Assembly (NCBI GenBank): GCA_943736015.1
Contig: OX031063.1
Location: 35,122,172-35,186,171, forward strand
DNA length: 64,000 nucleotides
Source of the DNA: Tridacna crocea
Taxonomy: Eukaryota > Mollusca > Bivalvia > Cardiida > Cardiidae
Direction: 5' to 3'
Below the pieces are notes generated by a model. It made no database searches. It was not told the origin of the DNA and was given only the letters and a program-made list of their open reading frames with translations. The position numbers and the translations under genes are program-made. Below are positions 42,701 through 50,107 of this stretch, piece by piece. The first letter of the stretch is position 1. The number at the start of each line of letters is the position of its first letter.

Positions 42701-44483
42701 AAAACATTGTGGGAAAAGGAAAAAATGCTGGTTACCAGCATTTTCTCCTTTTCCCACGATGTTTTCAAAAGGTTACTATTCCAGACCCGTAAAAACCAGA
42801 GATTGTTTGGGAAACGGTTAAAATCATTATAAATCAAGAAAGTTTTATTCTCATAGGCTTTAATGAAAAGGCGATGCTATATCAGACTGTACATTCTTTA
42901 CAGTCTGATCTTAATGTTCATCGTCCGCAAAGCTCGATCGGTAAAGTACAGGTCACAGGTTGGAATACCCAGTTCGAATCATTCCTTTCCCTAGATGATG
43001 ATAGTCGTTGCCACAGGATTTATTCATCGCTCAAGGTGATCATTCTTTCGACAAAAGTTATGTCGGAAAGCAACCAGTTGCTAGAGAAGATCATTGTACA
43101 TTGTACCGGTAAAGGAAAATCTAGAGAGTATAATTAGATGCACTGGCTGCAGCCGGGTAAAGGTAACTATTAGAACATTCAATACGGTGAAAAACACTAT
43201 TCAAATAAACAAATGTTGTTGGGTTATATTTTTTTTTTTTACATTTTTAAGCTTTGAATGGACGTAGGTTCTACACAACATTTCCCAAAGTGGGAACAGA
43301 TGAAGAAAATGACGAAGAGGGATCCCTTCGTCAAATTTTCGTCACATCGTCGACACCAGTAAATGTACATTTTACATCCCGAATACTGTCAGCCCAGCGT
43401 AACGTCCAATCAGATTCTGTTATTGTGCAGAATTTTTCAGCAGAATTTAAACTGAGCAATGGAACAGGGGTTAAAGTTGTAAAGATAACATCTGATCAGT
43501 CAATCAATGTTCACACAATGATCATAAAGAACTCAACAACGGAAATAGCATGCGACTCTTTTTTCGTGCTACCAGAGGACAGACTTGCACGCGAGTACAT
43601 TCTTGTCACAACCGATATGACTCCCCAGTTTTTTGTGATCGGAACCGAGGATGAAACAACTGTGGAAATCAACCTCATGAACCAGGATGTTCCTTTCAAT
43701 ATTTCTATTTCCGAAAGTGAAGTATTTACATTTTTCAAAGATGTCAAGAACAACGTAAACCAAGATTTGACCGGAACTATCATCACATCTGATAAAAATG
43801 TAGCCGTTATTTCGGGAGGTTTCTTTGCCTCTATTCCGTGGTCTGTTGGTAATAGAAATCGAGACACGAGTGTTGTGCAGATGATTGGCATTACCGATTG
43901 GTTAAAGACATGTATCCTAGCTCCCTTCCAACCGCAGGACCAATTCGAGTTCAAAATCGTTGCCAGTGACAATGACACAATAATTGATATCATTACAATC
44001 AATTCAACCACTACGGTTTTATTGAGTCGTTCAGAAAAATATCAAAGAGTTCAGGATGAGAAAAGCCCGGTATTCGTCCAGGCGACAAAACCAATAATGG
44101 CGGTGATGTTTGCTATAAGCAGTTGGGAAGACAACAACGATATGGGCGATTCATCAATGGTAGAGTGCCAATACCCAGAACGTTATCGAAGTTTTTATAC
44201 TTTCTTTGTACCGGATGCGTTTAACAGCTACGTCAGAATTGTAATTCAAAACGAGTATACAGCTGATCTTCGTCTGAATTCCATGTCGTTAGAAACAAGT
44301 CTTATTGAAACGCTAAATATCACAACACCAGGAGGCACTGTTTATGTAATTATCTATTGTTCCGTGAAGGAAAATACATATAATACATTGGAAACTACAA
44401 GCGGGGCGAGATTTGGAGCAGATCTCCATGGTTATAGATTTGGAGCCAAATACTGCAACAAGATAGGGGAATTTTTCGGTTGA
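33388..44483 (+). CDS. Gene 2: secreted PAN / mucin-linker / sushi / IgGFc-binding-domain protein
   Basis: Proposed joined exons: 33388-33717, 35693-35714, 37945-38211, 40494-40667 and 43252-44483. The 22-nt second exon is needed to reconcile phases: the first exon ends in phase 0 and the third starts in phase 1. The product is about 675 residues: signal peptide, PAN-like domain, Ser/Thr-rich linker, one sushi domain, then an IgGFc-binding domain to the stop. Without a membrane span it should be secreted. IgGFc-binding domains occur in mucus-associated proteins such as FCGBP; a mucosal or haemolymph binding role is inferred. All exons except the microexon have strong individual support. Confidence 0.75.
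34075..34125. repeat. Family C hairpin, degenerate
   Basis: AAGATCAGTCTGTACAGTCT followed by GATCTTGGA is a palindromic relative of the hairpin at 4652-4717, inside gene 2 intron 1. Confidence 0.45.
34534..34675. repeat. 142-bp near-identical dispersed duplicate, copy 1
   Basis: TTGATATTTTAGCATTCGAT through CATTTATTGTTTGAG matches 36733-36874 over the full 142 bp with only a few substitutions. Both copies are in the same orientation in gene 2 intronic DNA. Confidence 0.8.
34837..35093. mobile_element. Family B palindromic MITE
   Basis: 257 bp, same ends as the copy at 9031-9287 (AGTGCAACACGCGAAAAGGG) and nearly identical in sequence, which indicates recent spread. GGAGTG precedes the left end and CACTCC closes the right end, extending the inverted repeat by two bases. 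Confidence 0.82.
35369..35424. repeat. Imperfect hairpin in gene 2 intron 2 flank
   Basis: GTGAATCATGTCGCC pairs imperfectly with GGCGGCATGAGGTATGATTC, with a GC-rich loop. It lies before the microexon. Its origin is unknown. Confidence 0.35.
35693..35714 (+). CDS. Gene 2 exon 2: candidate 22-nt microexon
   Basis: CACTGGTTTAAACAACTTCA plus GG lies between a strong acceptor (catttttatttcag) and a consensus donor (gtaagt). Its 22 nt change phase 0 to phase 1, exactly what is needed between the PAN exon and the linker exon. The joined reading adds HWFKQLQ and a split Val. No other exon with this property was found in the intron, but the search was by eye and transcript data are absent. Confidence 0.5.
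36733..36874. repeat. 142-bp near-identical dispersed duplicate, copy 2
   Basis: Matches 34534-34675 in the same orientation, about 2.2 kb away. Sequences outside the 142 bp do not match, so this is either a short mobile element or a small templated duplication. Confidence 0.8.
37286..37498. mobile_element. TTAA MITE (family A)
   Basis: About 213 bp: left end CTTTCCCAAACAATCCCTGG, right end CGTTTGGTAAAGAGTTAA. The right arm of the central hairpin is mostly deleted (GGTAACCACAATGTTTTC). Confidence 0.75.
37945..38211 (+). CDS. Gene 2 exon 3: Ser/Thr-rich mucin-like linker
   Basis: 267 nt, phase 1-1, acceptor tattgtgttcag and donor gtaatg. 89 residues dominated by Ser, Thr, Pro, Val and Ala (PASSVSTSIPLSS, TKVDTVIPVSTEVSTAVPV), with no cysteine. 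This composition suits dense O-glycosylation and an extended spacer. Reading frame and symmetric phase match the sushi exon that follows. Confidence 0.72.
38466..38675. mobile_element. TTAA MITE (family A), right arm decayed
   Basis: TTAACTCTTTACCAAAAAAC at the left, GATTATTTGGTAAAGGGTTA at the right. The central hairpin is damaged (GGAGAAAATGTTTGTTACTGG). Confidence 0.75.
39354..39444. repeat. Small GC-tipped inverted repeat
   Basis: ATCCCCCGCCG at 39355-39367 and CGGCGGGGGAT at 39430-39440 enclose about 65 bp of AT-rich DNA. The GC-rich tips stand out from the surrounding base composition. A tiny foldback element is likely. Confidence 0.5.
39750..40000 (+). pseudogene. LINE endonuclease fragment
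   Basis: The frame around 39755-39900 reads ITDDLNARCGELQDYF, which matches the GDFNAR(C) motif of APE-type LINE endonucleases. Nothing of the reverse transcriptase follows. A short dead fragment in gene 2 intron 3. Confidence 0.45.
40055..40283. mobile_element. Family D MITE, longest copy
   Basis: 229 bp with ends GTGTAATGCAGGGAAATGAC and TCTCTGCATTACAC. Five TCTACGTAGA/TCTACGTGGA-type palindromes alternate with ATGACCC/GGGTCAT blocks, more than in the other two copies, so the interior expands in modules. Confidence 0.8.
40494..40667 (+). CDS. Gene 2 exon 4: sushi domain
   Basis: 174 nt, phase 1-1, acceptor tattatttcag and donor gtaaac. CGDPPKVLNGTF, LVCDEGFYLQG, YISCLPNGQWTST and AVC form a textbook CCP module, closer to vertebrate consensus than the gene 1 domains. 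It joins the linker to the terminal IgGFc-binding exon. Confidence 0.87.
40840..41067. mobile_element. TTAA MITE (family A), near-intact
   Basis: 228 bp, TTAACTCATTACCAAAGGAC at the left, GATTGTGTGGTAATGGGTTAA at the right with strong central hairpin. It is followed by copy 2 of the MITE-linked repeat at 41068-41260. Confidence 0.85.
41068..41260. repeat. MITE-linked dispersed repeat, copy 2
   Basis: Matches 29146-29345: CATCCGGCAAATCTCGGGTG, GATATCGTCGGATTACCTCT and CTACAGCTTGTTTCAAGC in the same order. Confidence 0.6.
41583..41696. mobile_element. TTAA MITE (family A) right-half fragment
   Basis: Starts in the distal hairpin arm (TGTTTTCTACCC) and runs to GTCGTTTGGGAAAGGGTTAA. The left half is absent. 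Confidence 0.7.
42056..42298. mobile_element. Family B palindromic MITE, diverged copy
   Basis: About 243 bp. The right end CTTTTCGCGTGTTGCA is conserved, the left end is mutated (GTAACACACGCAAAGG). More diverged than the copies at 9.0 and 34.8 kb, so the family spread over some time. Confidence 0.75.
42593..42821. mobile_element. TTAA MITE (family A)
   Basis: 229 bp, TTAACCCTTTCCCAAACGAC at the left, TTTGGGAAACGGTTAA at the right. Closest to the copy at 28933-29145 (same ACAATTCA.GTCTTGCT interior) but with the hairpin complete. A degenerate family C hairpin lies just downstream near 42877-42915. Confidence 0.82.
43252..44483 (+). CDS. Gene 2 exon 5: IgGFc-binding domain and stop
   Basis: 1232 nt, entering in phase 1 after a T-rich acceptor (ttttttttttacatttttaag) and ending TGA at 44481-44483. 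About 410 residues without interruption. RRFYTTFPKVGTDE, FVTSSTPVNVHFTS, CDSFFVLPEDRLAREYIL and SFYTFFVPDAFNSYVRIV fit the N-terminal IgGFc-binding domain found in FCGBP and many molluscan proteins. It closes with ARFGADLHGYRFGAKYC. Eight or more N-glycosylation sequons fit secretion. The family is implicated in mucus and immune binding; the ligand is unknown. Confidence 0.85.
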
Positions 44484-44595
44484 CTCGGTTTAAATCATTT
44501 TTTTCCCCCGGATGGATCATCTGGTAGAATTTTTGCTCTGTGAGTGTGTTTGGGAGGGTGAAGGTGTGATATATAAAGAAAAAGCATTCCGCTTA

Positions 44596-45741
44596 TAACG
44601 TTAGTACGGTCACAAATCAGTAAATGCCGCCTGCCGGCGTGGTTACTGCCAGTTTTGTGGCCAGTTTTTACTCAAATTCGGCCGGTGGCAGCTTGGTGGC
44701 ATGCACAATCGGCAGGCGGCATTTTAGACGCCGCTAGGACGCCGCTGAAGTTTTAAGAAAAAGTTAAAATTCTGACTGCCACCGGCCGATTTTTTCCAAT
44801 TGTACAATTTTCCAATTGTATCGTCAGGGCGCCGGCCGGGCGCGGCATTTCGCAGTCGCGCGGTGGCTATCAAGCGGCAGGCGGGATGCAGCGCGATTTT
44901 TACCTGATCGATGGCCTTCAAAGTTCGGCCGGCGATCGGTAGGAACTAACTGCAACTCTCCAGCATCCGACCTGCTACCGACATGCCACCGTACGATTTC
45001 AAAATATCTGCCGGCCGCAGGGCGGAAATTGAAAAACAGCTAGGAGGCGGCAAGCGGTGTTGGTATGTGGCAGGACGGCGATCTGCCGAATGCAGATTCC
45101 CAGGCCCCTAAATACAAAATCTAAGGCCATTCACCATACAAAATAGTCATGGCGATTCTAAGAGCACTAGAGCGGCGTATCGCTGGGAATGGGGCTCTGG
45201 TCTCTGGCGCATCGCTGCTAGCGCCTTGTCCTTCCCCTTGTCGCTGCCTTTAGTGGGCATCTTGTTCGAAGGAAAAGAAATCCTAAAAATTAGGTCTATT
45301 TATCTTGTGGTTGATAGTAATGATAAACACTTTGTAGTGATACGAGAGCAATCTAGCTTTATATATCCCCGTAAACCGGCCTGCCGCCGTCAGATTATCG
45401 GGCGGGTGTCGGCCAGTGGCAGTTCGAACGCCCGATCGCCGGCCGGTGTAAGATGTAAATGGCCGGTGTTCGCCAGGTCGCCGGCCGGTGGCAGGTAAAT
45501 CTGTCTGCTCCCGGCCTGTCGCCTAACTGCCACCGACCGATATCCTGATGACGTCACACACCCCTCCTACTTTAAATACTGCCTGGTGCGGCCCGGAACC
45601 CGTCAGGCAGCATTTTACTGGCAGTTATTTATGACCACTCGCACCGATTTGTGAAAAATCGGCCGGAGGCATGTAACTTTAAGAATCCACCGATGTCTAA
45701 AAATCGGCAGGCGGCATTTTCACATTGTGACCGTAGTGTTA
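44596..45741. mobile_element. GC-rich element with inverted termini
   Basis: TAACGTTAGTACGGTCACAA and downstream AAATGCCGCCTGCCG at the left face CGGCAGGCGGCATTTT and TTGTGACCGTAGTGTTA at the right. The 1.15-kb interior is full of GCCGGCCGGTGGCAG-like motifs on both strands and is far more GC-rich than its surroundings. Frames inside it show no domain. Probably a non-autonomous DNA transposon or a recently arrived foreign-composition repeat. Confidence 0.7.
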
Positions 45742-45790
45742 GGTATATGTTCAACAAAGCATATCCACTTTAGTATAACCTTCGGACCCA

Positions 45791-46019
45791 TTAACCCAAT
45801 ACCACACAATCCCTACTTTTGACGACCCTGAGAAAGAAGCCTGTAGAAAACATTATGGGAAAAGGAGAACATTCTGGTAAGCAGCATTTTCTCTTTTTCC
45901 CACAATGTTTTCTACCCTTTACAAAACCAATTTAAAATTTTCAGTCACTTTTATTTTGTCGTCTGTAAATGCTTTCGATTTGGACAAGCCTAAAATGTTG
46001 TCGTTTGGTAATGGGTTAA
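45791..46019. mobile_element. TTAA MITE (family A)
   Basis: 229 bp, TTAACCCAATACCACACAAT at the left, CGTTTGGTAATGGGTTAA at the right. Its right TTAA is also the left TTAA of the next copy. Confidence 0.83.
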
Positions 46020-46239
46020 CCCTTTCCTAAACAAGCCCTGGTTTTACGTGTCTGCAGTTCAAGTTTTTTAAAAACACTGTGGGAAAAGGAGAAATTGCTC
46101 GTAACGAGCAACTTCTTTTCCCACAGTGTTTTCTGCCCGTTAGGATAATTTTCTGCCATTGTTATGAAAGTTAAAATTGTCGTCTGCAAACTCTTTCAGT
46201 TTGGAAGAGCCTGAAATTTGTCGTTTGGGAAAGGGTTAA
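46016..46239. mobile_element. TTAA MITE (family A, second subfamily), abutting previous copy
   Basis: Shares TTAA 46016-46019 with its neighbour. The hairpin apex is the GCTCGTAACGAGC form seen at 29578-29805. A back-to-back pair sharing one TTAA is what insertion into an existing TTAA end produces. Confidence 0.83.
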
Positions 46240-46249
46240 GTAATACACA

Positions 46250-46530
46250 ACTCTGACTTCAGTGACAGATAAGTTTGTTTTCTATACGATGGGGCTTATT
46301 GCATTGATCTCAGCGAAGCATTATACCAGGCGAGTCGTCACATGATTATGGATCCCTAAAAATCCTTTTTTATAAACAACCGATTGAATCAAGAGCTAGA
46401 ATGATCATTTGACATGCAGAAAAATTAAGATAGCGGAAGGTTTCGAGGCATGTCACCCTGCGCGGACTGCGCAGACGGACATGGTTCGATACTTTTCGCA
46501 AATGTATTCAGCCCCCTTTGCCCAGAGCAT
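46250..46530. repeat. Dispersed-repeat fragment
   Basis: GATTATGGATCCCTAAAAAT and ACAACCGATTGAATC, then ACTTTTCGCAAATGTATTCA before GCCCAGAGCATAGCTCA, match the repeat also seen at 7180-7410, 9290-9450, 37110-37280 and 42480-42560. Confidence 0.5.
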
Positions 46531-46580
46531 AGCTCACGTAATTCGAGTTGCGCTCAGAAAACACAGTATTTAGTAATTTA

Positions 46581-46804
46581 TTAACTCTTTGCCAAATGAC
46601 AAAATTTTAGACTGGTCCAAATTGAAAGCACTTGCATACGACAGAATGAACGTAACTCAAACATTGAAATGTGTTTCCAGCAGGGTAGAAAACATTGTGG
46701 GAAAAGGAGAAAATGCTGATTACCAGCATTTTTCTCCTTTTCCCACAACGTTTTCTACAGGCTTCTCTTTCAGGGTCGTGAAAAGTAGAGATTGTGTGAT
46801 ACGA
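46581..46804. mobile_element. TTAA MITE (family A)
   Basis: TTAACTCTTTGCCAAATGAC at the left with intact central hairpin. The right end is eroded (GATTGTGTGATACGATCC). Confidence 0.8.
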
Positions 46805-46858
46805 TCCTGTATATAAGAAGGCGTTTGAGAAAAATTTTGGGAAAAGCAGAAAATGCCG

Positions 46859-47035
46859 GTGTAATGCAGAAAAATGACCCTTCCCTACAAAATGACCCGT
46901 GGGTCATTTCACTACGTAGAGAAATGACCCATGGGTCATTTCACGATGTAGAGAAATGACCCGGGTCATTACTCTACGTAGAGAAAAAAAAACCGTGTCA
47001 TTTTGTAGGGGGGGGGGTGATCTCTCTGCATTACA
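46859..47035. mobile_element. Family D MITE
   Basis: GTGTAATGCAGAAAAATGAC at the left and TCTCTGCATTACA at the right, with three CTACGTAGAGAAATGACCC-type modules inside. Confidence 0.8.
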
Positions 47036-47268
47036 TCGGCAGACATATGTTCAGCCAGGAAAGCACTCGAGCTTATGCGCGTCTATATTTGGCGCTTACA
47101 GACGGTTAACGAATGGCCCAACAAGGTTTAGCTTAAACTGTGTAATTCCTTATAGATTAATAACTAGTATTATACTTTCAACATCGATTTCTAGTGTTTG
47201 TATTTCTCTGAAGTCATCCTCTTGGAGGTAGAGGTTATTGGGGTATTTCATTGTCTACAAAATAAAAA

Positions 47269-47725
47269 ACACTAGACTCGTCCAGAAAAAAGTTTGCAGA
47301 CGATAAATTAAATGTAGCCAAAATGATTTAGTTGTTGTTCTATTGGGGTTTAACGCCACTTTAACAGCTAAGGTCATATCATGGCGGTCGGTGACGCACA
47401 TGTGTTTCCTGGCTTTCTCACATCGGTACTACCACAACTTTCTTTCCAAAGCCACCAACTACTTTTCTCACATGCTTCAGGAGAGGTGAGAGACGAAAAT
47501 ACGCCGGAAAGAAAGTTCGCCTCAACCGGGTATCAAACTCACAACCACCAGATCATGAGTCCAACACGCTCACCACTGAGCCATCCGGGCGGGCAGCTGT
47601 TCTAGAAAATGCGGGAAACACTTTGAAGAAAGATTAAAATGATAACTACCAGCAATGTATCCATTTCCACGATGTCTGAAAAATCTTTCTACCCCCGAGT
47701 GGTTATTTTGAAATTCCTGAAACTG
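47269..47725. mobile_element. Decayed TTAA MITE split by a SINE
   Basis: The left part (ACTCGTCCAGAAAAAAGTTT, GCAGACGATAAATTAAATGT) and right part (CTAGAAAATGCGGGAAACAC, GATAACTACCAGCAATGTAT) are the two halves of a family A MITE, interrupted by the SINE at 47330-47596. Confidence 0.55.
47330..47596 (-). mobile_element. tRNA-derived SINE (SINE-1)
   Basis: On the minus strand it begins GCCCGGATGGCTCAGTGGTG (A-box-like) and continues through TGGTTGTGAGTTTGATACCC (B-box-like), a body with CACATGTGCGTCACCGACCG and a tail ending TTAAACCCCAATAG. A second copy lies at 59948-60215 and a diverged one at 63718-63930. No protein is encoded. Confidence 0.75.
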
Positions 47726-47873
47726 TGGGTTTAATTCTAACGACATTACTTCTCACTGGTACCTACGTTGTGGGTAGTAATTCATTGGAATAGTCTCGTT
47801 CAGACAGTTGTAATCAGTGACAACAGCATCGATTGCAATGGGAAAAAAAGTAGTGTATTTCTTCAAACAAAAA

Positions 47874-48500
47874 AAGAGGGCCATGATGGCCCTGGATCGC
47901 TCACCTGAGTCAATATAGGCGAAATTTCACTCCACATGTGTAATTCAATTGCAAGGCCAATTAAGCTTGAAATGTGGCCTCTAGAGGGTCAACATGGAAT
48001 TTCCTAGGTTGGCATAGTGACCTACTTTATCACCATGGGTGACCCAATAAAGAACTCATCACAAATTGTTCAAAACGCACGGAACAGTTTTCAAATTAAT
48101 TGAGCAATAAATGTGGCCTCTAGAATGCCCACAAGGTAATTCTTTAATCTGACCTAAAGACCTAGATTATGATCCCAGGTGGCTCCTTTTTCCATGACAC
48201 AACCTGTATTTGAGAAACCGGGAAAGAGGTATCATAAGACAATTTTTTATATGAAGCCCCCTTTTTCCTTGATGCAGCCTGAAATTGAGAAACTGGGGAA
48301 GAGGTTTTGAGCACTAATGTAGGAGATATTAGAGATAAACAATTTTTTACATGAAGCCCCCTTTATCCGTGACCCAGTCTCAAACTGAGAAACCGGGAAA
48401 CAGGTATTTTCGCAATGTTCCAAGGAGTTCAGATATGGAATTTCATAAAATTTGGTCTAGGGATTGTGGAGAAATGGCTTCGGACGGCTTTATTCTCTAA
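47874..48500. repeat. Relative of the tandem-repeat element family
   Basis: Opens with AGAGGGCCATGATGGCCCTG then ATCGCTCACCTGAG, the same start as the elements at 50119 and 53637. Its interior has three or four degenerate units with GAAACCGGGAAAGAGGTAT and CCCCCTTTTTCC-like blocks. The right end is lost. Confidence 0.6.
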
Positions 48501-48678
48501 TAAATATTGTTAAGTGTTAAAGGCTTGTTGCTGGTTTTTTCTTTCTCGTTATGCCTGTCTCGTAACAAGTGACATGTATTGCATGTATATGAGCCTTAAA
48601 ATTTTCAGTTATATTATAACACTATCTATTTTACATCAATTTTGAATCACATTCTTACAACTTATGCCAATCGCTCAG

Positions 48679-48911
48679 ATTACTAATGAAACAACAAAAT
48701 TTAGATTCTATCAAATTAAAAACATCTGCAGATGAAATATTCAAAATTGGTACAAACAAGCTCAAGCTCTCTGATAGAGGAGAAACTGTTGTGGGAAAAA
48801 GAGAAAATGCTGTGGGAAAAGGAGAAAGAAATTTTCTCCTTTACCCATATGGTTTTCAAAAGCCTCTTTCACAGGGTCATAAAAACTCGGAATGGTATGG
48901 TAAAGGATTAA
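48679..48911. mobile_element. TTAA MITE (family A), rearranged centre
   Basis: Right end GGTATGGTAAAGGATTAA. The centre repeats its left arm (GTGGGAAAAAGAGAAAATGC then GTGGGAAAAGGAGAAAG) before TTTCTCCTTTACCC, suggesting slippage in the hairpin. A SINE-2 tail fragment lies just upstream at about 48610-48678. Confidence 0.7.
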
Positions 48912-48991
48912 ACAGTACTTGAGCCATGGTTTTTTCAAAGGTTAGTGATTATCAATATAAAGATACAGCATTGTACTCTGACTTATCCCTT

Positions 48992-49403
48992 TAACCCATT
49001 ACCCTACTTTTAGTTTAAACATATTTATTTTACATTGATTGAGAAACAAGTTCTTACAACTTATACTAATCTCTCTCGATTCTGCTTCCTGAGTACTCAG
49101 GCCGAATGTGTGGGCCAATGAAAAATCCCAAACTTGACACCCGCTCCCAGGTATCGAACTTAGGACCCTTAGGTTATGAGGCCGATGCTCTATCTCACGA
49201 CCACATACACCACACAAACGAAACCCTACTTTTGATGACCCTGAGAAAAAAGCCTTTAGAAAATAATTTGGGAAAAGGAGAAAATGCTGGTAACCAGCAT
49301 TTTCTCCTTTTCCCACATGGCTTTCTACTCTTCACAAAACAAATTTCAAATTTTCAGTCATTCTTATTTATTATTGAAATATTGTTGTTTGGTAATGAGT
49401 TAA
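48992..49403. mobile_element. TTAA MITE (family A) interrupted by SINE-2
   Basis: Left TTAACCCATTACC and right GTTTGGTAATGAGTTAA belong to one MITE. Between its first 20 bp and the rest lies a SINE, bounded by CCCTACTTTT at 49003-49012 and 49224-49233. Confidence 0.75.
49013..49223 (-). mobile_element. tRNA-derived SINE (SINE-2)
   Basis: On the minus strand the head has GTCGTGAGATAGAGCATCGG (A-box-like) and TAAGTTCGATACCTGGGAGC (B-box-like). The body contains TTGGGATTTTTCATTGGCCC and the tail AAGAACTTGTTTCTCAATCA before AAATAAATATG. A 5'-shortened copy lies at 61338-61500. Confidence 0.72.
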
Positions 49404-49482
49404 ATTCTTTATTAACTAACCATTCATAAGAACAATCCGAGTCTTATTCTTCAGAATTTTGTCAATGAGAAAGTAACAGAAC

Positions 49483-49535
49483 TTCTGATTAGCTGAACCA
49501 TTTGGTTTAGCCAATCAGAAGGTCTGTTACTTTCA
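49483..49535. repeat. Short palindromic repeat
   Basis: AAGTAACAGAACTTCTGATT pairs with AATCAGAAGGTCTGTTACTT around TTTGGTTTAG. A relative lies at about 62922-62984 (AAGTAACACAAAGTCTGATT facing CAATCAGAAACTGTTTTACT). Confidence 0.6.
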
Positions 49536-49661
49536 CAGTCAGAAAATCTTGAAGATTAAGACAAAGAACATTCTAAAGACTGGTTGGTGAATATGGACCC
49601 GGGTCACATCAGCATATAAAAGAATAACATACATTACAGTACAGGCACACTATAGGCGAGG

Positions 49662-49853
49662 ACTAACTCTTAGCATACAGCAAACTTTCAGACTTTTCTA
49701 CATTGAAAGCAACATACAAGACGAAAATGATTATGTCTAAACAAAAGGTTATTTTTGAGAAAGAGATGAAAACACTTTATTAATAAAAGAAAACTCTAGT
49801 AAGGAGGACTTTCTCTTTTTCTCTGAATGCTTTCTACAGACTTCCTTTACTTT
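49662..49853. mobile_element. Degenerate TTAA MITE (family A)
   Basis: Retains ACTAACTCTTAGCATACAGC, ACATTGAAAGCAACATACAA and a decayed hairpin arm (GAATGCTTTCTACAGACTTC). It lies directly beyond the gene 3 stop codon and includes the candidate poly(A) signal. Confidence 0.5.
49776..49781 (-). terminator. Candidate poly(A) signal for gene 3
   Basis: AATAAA on the minus strand about 75 nt after the gene 3 stop. It lies in a decayed MITE, so the element may have supplied the signal. Unproven. Confidence 0.35.
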
Positions 49854-50107
49854 TCAGTCACTTAACTTAACACCCAGTATCCCACCTTTTCCATCTCTCA
49901 TATACACATACGAGCCAGCCTTTGAACCAAGTTCTGCATTTAGATCACTGTTGTCATGGAGATATGCTACATGAAATGACCTTGGCCCCTTAGCTAGAAA
50001 AGGTAAAACTCCCTTCAGTTGTCCCCTATTGTCAAAGTAGAATACATGTTCATGATAGTTCCTCTGCTCTTCATTGAGGCACATGGTGAGAGAAACAAGG
50101 AGTCCCA
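49854..50107 (-). CDS. Gene 3 last exon with stop
   Basis: 254 nt, entering in phase 1 after ttattacttttcag. It begins VGLLVSLTMCLNEEQRNYHE (first V split), continues HVFYFDNRGQLKGVLPFLAK and AGSYVYMRDGKGGILGVKLS, then Asp and TGA. A weak donor (AAAAG|gtggga) near the end leaves open a further exon. Its acceptor lies only about a dozen bases from the 5.3-kb repeat insertion. Confidence 0.7.

Larger units (their letters stand above)
44484..49853. other. Intergenic region between convergent genes 2 and 3
   Basis: Gene 2 and gene 3 end towards each other. The space holds a GC-rich inverted-repeat element, a dozen MITEs or SINEs and a decayed tandem-element relative. I find no supported exon. 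No clear poly(A) signal for gene 2 stands out immediately after its stop. Confidence 0.55.

Noticed and set aside
44724-45498. GC-rich frames with Arg/Pro-rich translations in the inverted-repeat element
   Set aside because: Open only because GC-rich sequence has few stop codons. No domain is seen, and frames occur on both strands of the same motifs.
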